Below, piece by piece: positions 31,918 through 32,182 of a DNA stretch of 32,182 nt (position 1 is its first letter; each line of letters starts with the position of its first letter). A program made the position numbers and the translations under genes. The notes below the pieces were generated by a model. The model worked only from the letters and a program-made list of their open reading frames with translations. It ran no database searches and was not told where the DNA came from. The DNA is from an uncultured Eubacteriales bacterium (lineage in GTDB: Bacteria; Bacillota; Clostridia; Oscillospirales; Acutalibacteraceae): the NCBI GenBank assembly GCA_900315285.1, contig OMYO01000023.1, positions 1-32,182 of the forward strand, in the 5' to 3' direction.

Positions 31918-32074
31918 TAGTCTAACAATTCAGACTGCTTTCGGTTGATTTTCGAGGATTCGTTAGACCAATCGAGAACTATTTAGTTGAATGGTCTAAC
32001 AAAAGGCTCCATCGCCCCAGAAATAGGGCAATATCGTCAGACCAAATAGAGGAATTTTCAGCGGATGGTCTAAC
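31918..32074. repeat. Array of alternating inverted repeats, period 74 bp
   Basis: GTCTAAC starts at 31920, 31994 and 32068, exactly 74 apart. Its reverse complement GTTAGAC starts at 31962, with a one-base variant GTCAGAC at 32036, again exactly 74 apart. Steps alternate 42, 32, 42, 32. The arms extend to GTTAGACCA / TGGTCTAAC with a 21-base interior in both short intervals; the long spacers are both 35 bases. Spacer sequences do not resemble each other. The first copy is TAGTCTAAC, one base off. The array lies between two terminators in a gene-free stretch of about 390 bases (31796 to the window end) and has no coding frame. Confidence 0.88.
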
Positions 32075-32085
32075 ATACCAGAAAA

Positions 32086-32127
32086 GGGGCTGTATCACTA
32101 AGCAGTGATGCAGCTCCTTACTTTTTT
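32086..32127. terminator. Strong terminator-like hairpin after the second array
   Basis: A 13-bp stem (GGGGCTGTATCAC / GTGATGCAGCTCC, two G-T pairs) with loop TAAGCA is followed by TTACTTTTTT on the plus strand. On the minus strand TTTT follows the other end, so it may work in both directions. No gene directly upstream on the plus strand explains it, unless the array itself is transcribed. Confidence 0.8.
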
Positions 32128-32140
32128 GTCCAAAAATGAC

Positions 32141-32167
32141 GACGGCCGCCCACGAGGGGCGACCGCC
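32141..32167. repeat. GC-rich hairpin near the window end
   Basis: GACGGCCGCCC and GGGCGACCGCC pair at 9 of 11 positions around the loop ACGAG. The sequence is far more GC-rich than its AT-rich surroundings and resembles dispersed palindromic repeats of the GGGCGGCC type that I recall from some gut Clostridia. It has no T run, so it is not a terminator. Confidence 0.55.
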
Positions 32168-32182
32168 GGCGTATAATTTATT

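Noticed and set aside
1..32182. tRNA, rRNA or complete insertion sequences
   Set aside because: I looked through the intergenic regions and saw no cloverleaf, rRNA segment or transposase; none can be supported.

Overview
The window looks like chromosomal DNA from a strictly anaerobic, low-to-mid-GC Bacillota (Clostridia-type). The evidence is an [FeFe]-hydrogenase maturase (HydF), two short-chain flavodoxins, a DUF2325/DUF3793 pair, a fused PurL, an archaeal-type IMP cyclohydrolase beside a stand-alone AICAR formyltransferase, and strong GGAGG ribosome sites. I see no rRNA, tRNA, complete insertion sequence or canonical CRISPR array.

Layout. (1) 1-1860: a decaying locus with a truncated aldo/keto reductase, a small helical protein and a divergent lysR gene broken by one in-frame TAA. 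(2) 1927-2282: a 64-bp-period array of short, alternately inverted repeats. (3) 2291-5754: hydF-aspA and a DUF1848 iron-sulfur protein. (4) 5808-7386: a seven-helix membrane protein plus TetR regulator, flanked by two copies of a palindrome. (5) 7409-9058: a flavin reductase-like protein and an AT-rich secreted protein with YD-like repeats. (6) 9138-13207: a MarR / FMN reductase / ring-cleavage dioxygenase operon, then flavodoxin / histidine phosphatase / AzlC / AzlD. (7) 13370-13814: a toxin-antitoxin-like pair whose toxin looks internally deleted. (8) 13976-15366: DUF2325-DUF3793-flavodoxin behind two operator-like repeats. (9) 15462-17987: glyA, a GtrA-like protein and a phosphoribosyltransferase. 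(10) 18071-28834: a purine operon purE-F-M-N-O-H-D-L behind a ZTP riboswitch. (11) 28850-31795: ilvE, dinB and a small anchored protein. (12) 31796-32182: an intergenic region with a second alternating-inverted-repeat array, period 74 bp and a different motif.

How the genes fit together: the pur operon encodes most steps from PRPP to IMP. Both formyl-transfer steps (PurN and the AICAR formyltransferase) need 10-formyl-THF, whose one-carbon units come largely from GlyA. The ZTP riboswitch would sense AICAR-derived ZTP when folate runs short and open the operon. The flavodoxins, FMN reductase, flavin reductase, HydF and DUF1848 suggest anaerobic electron-transfer chemistry.

The most unusual signal is the pair of arrays at 1927-2282 and 31918-32074. 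Each has a 7-9 bp word alternating with its reverse complement at near-constant spacing, separated by spacers with no shared sequence. Word and period differ between the arrays but the architecture is the same. I do not recognise this as a named repeat class.
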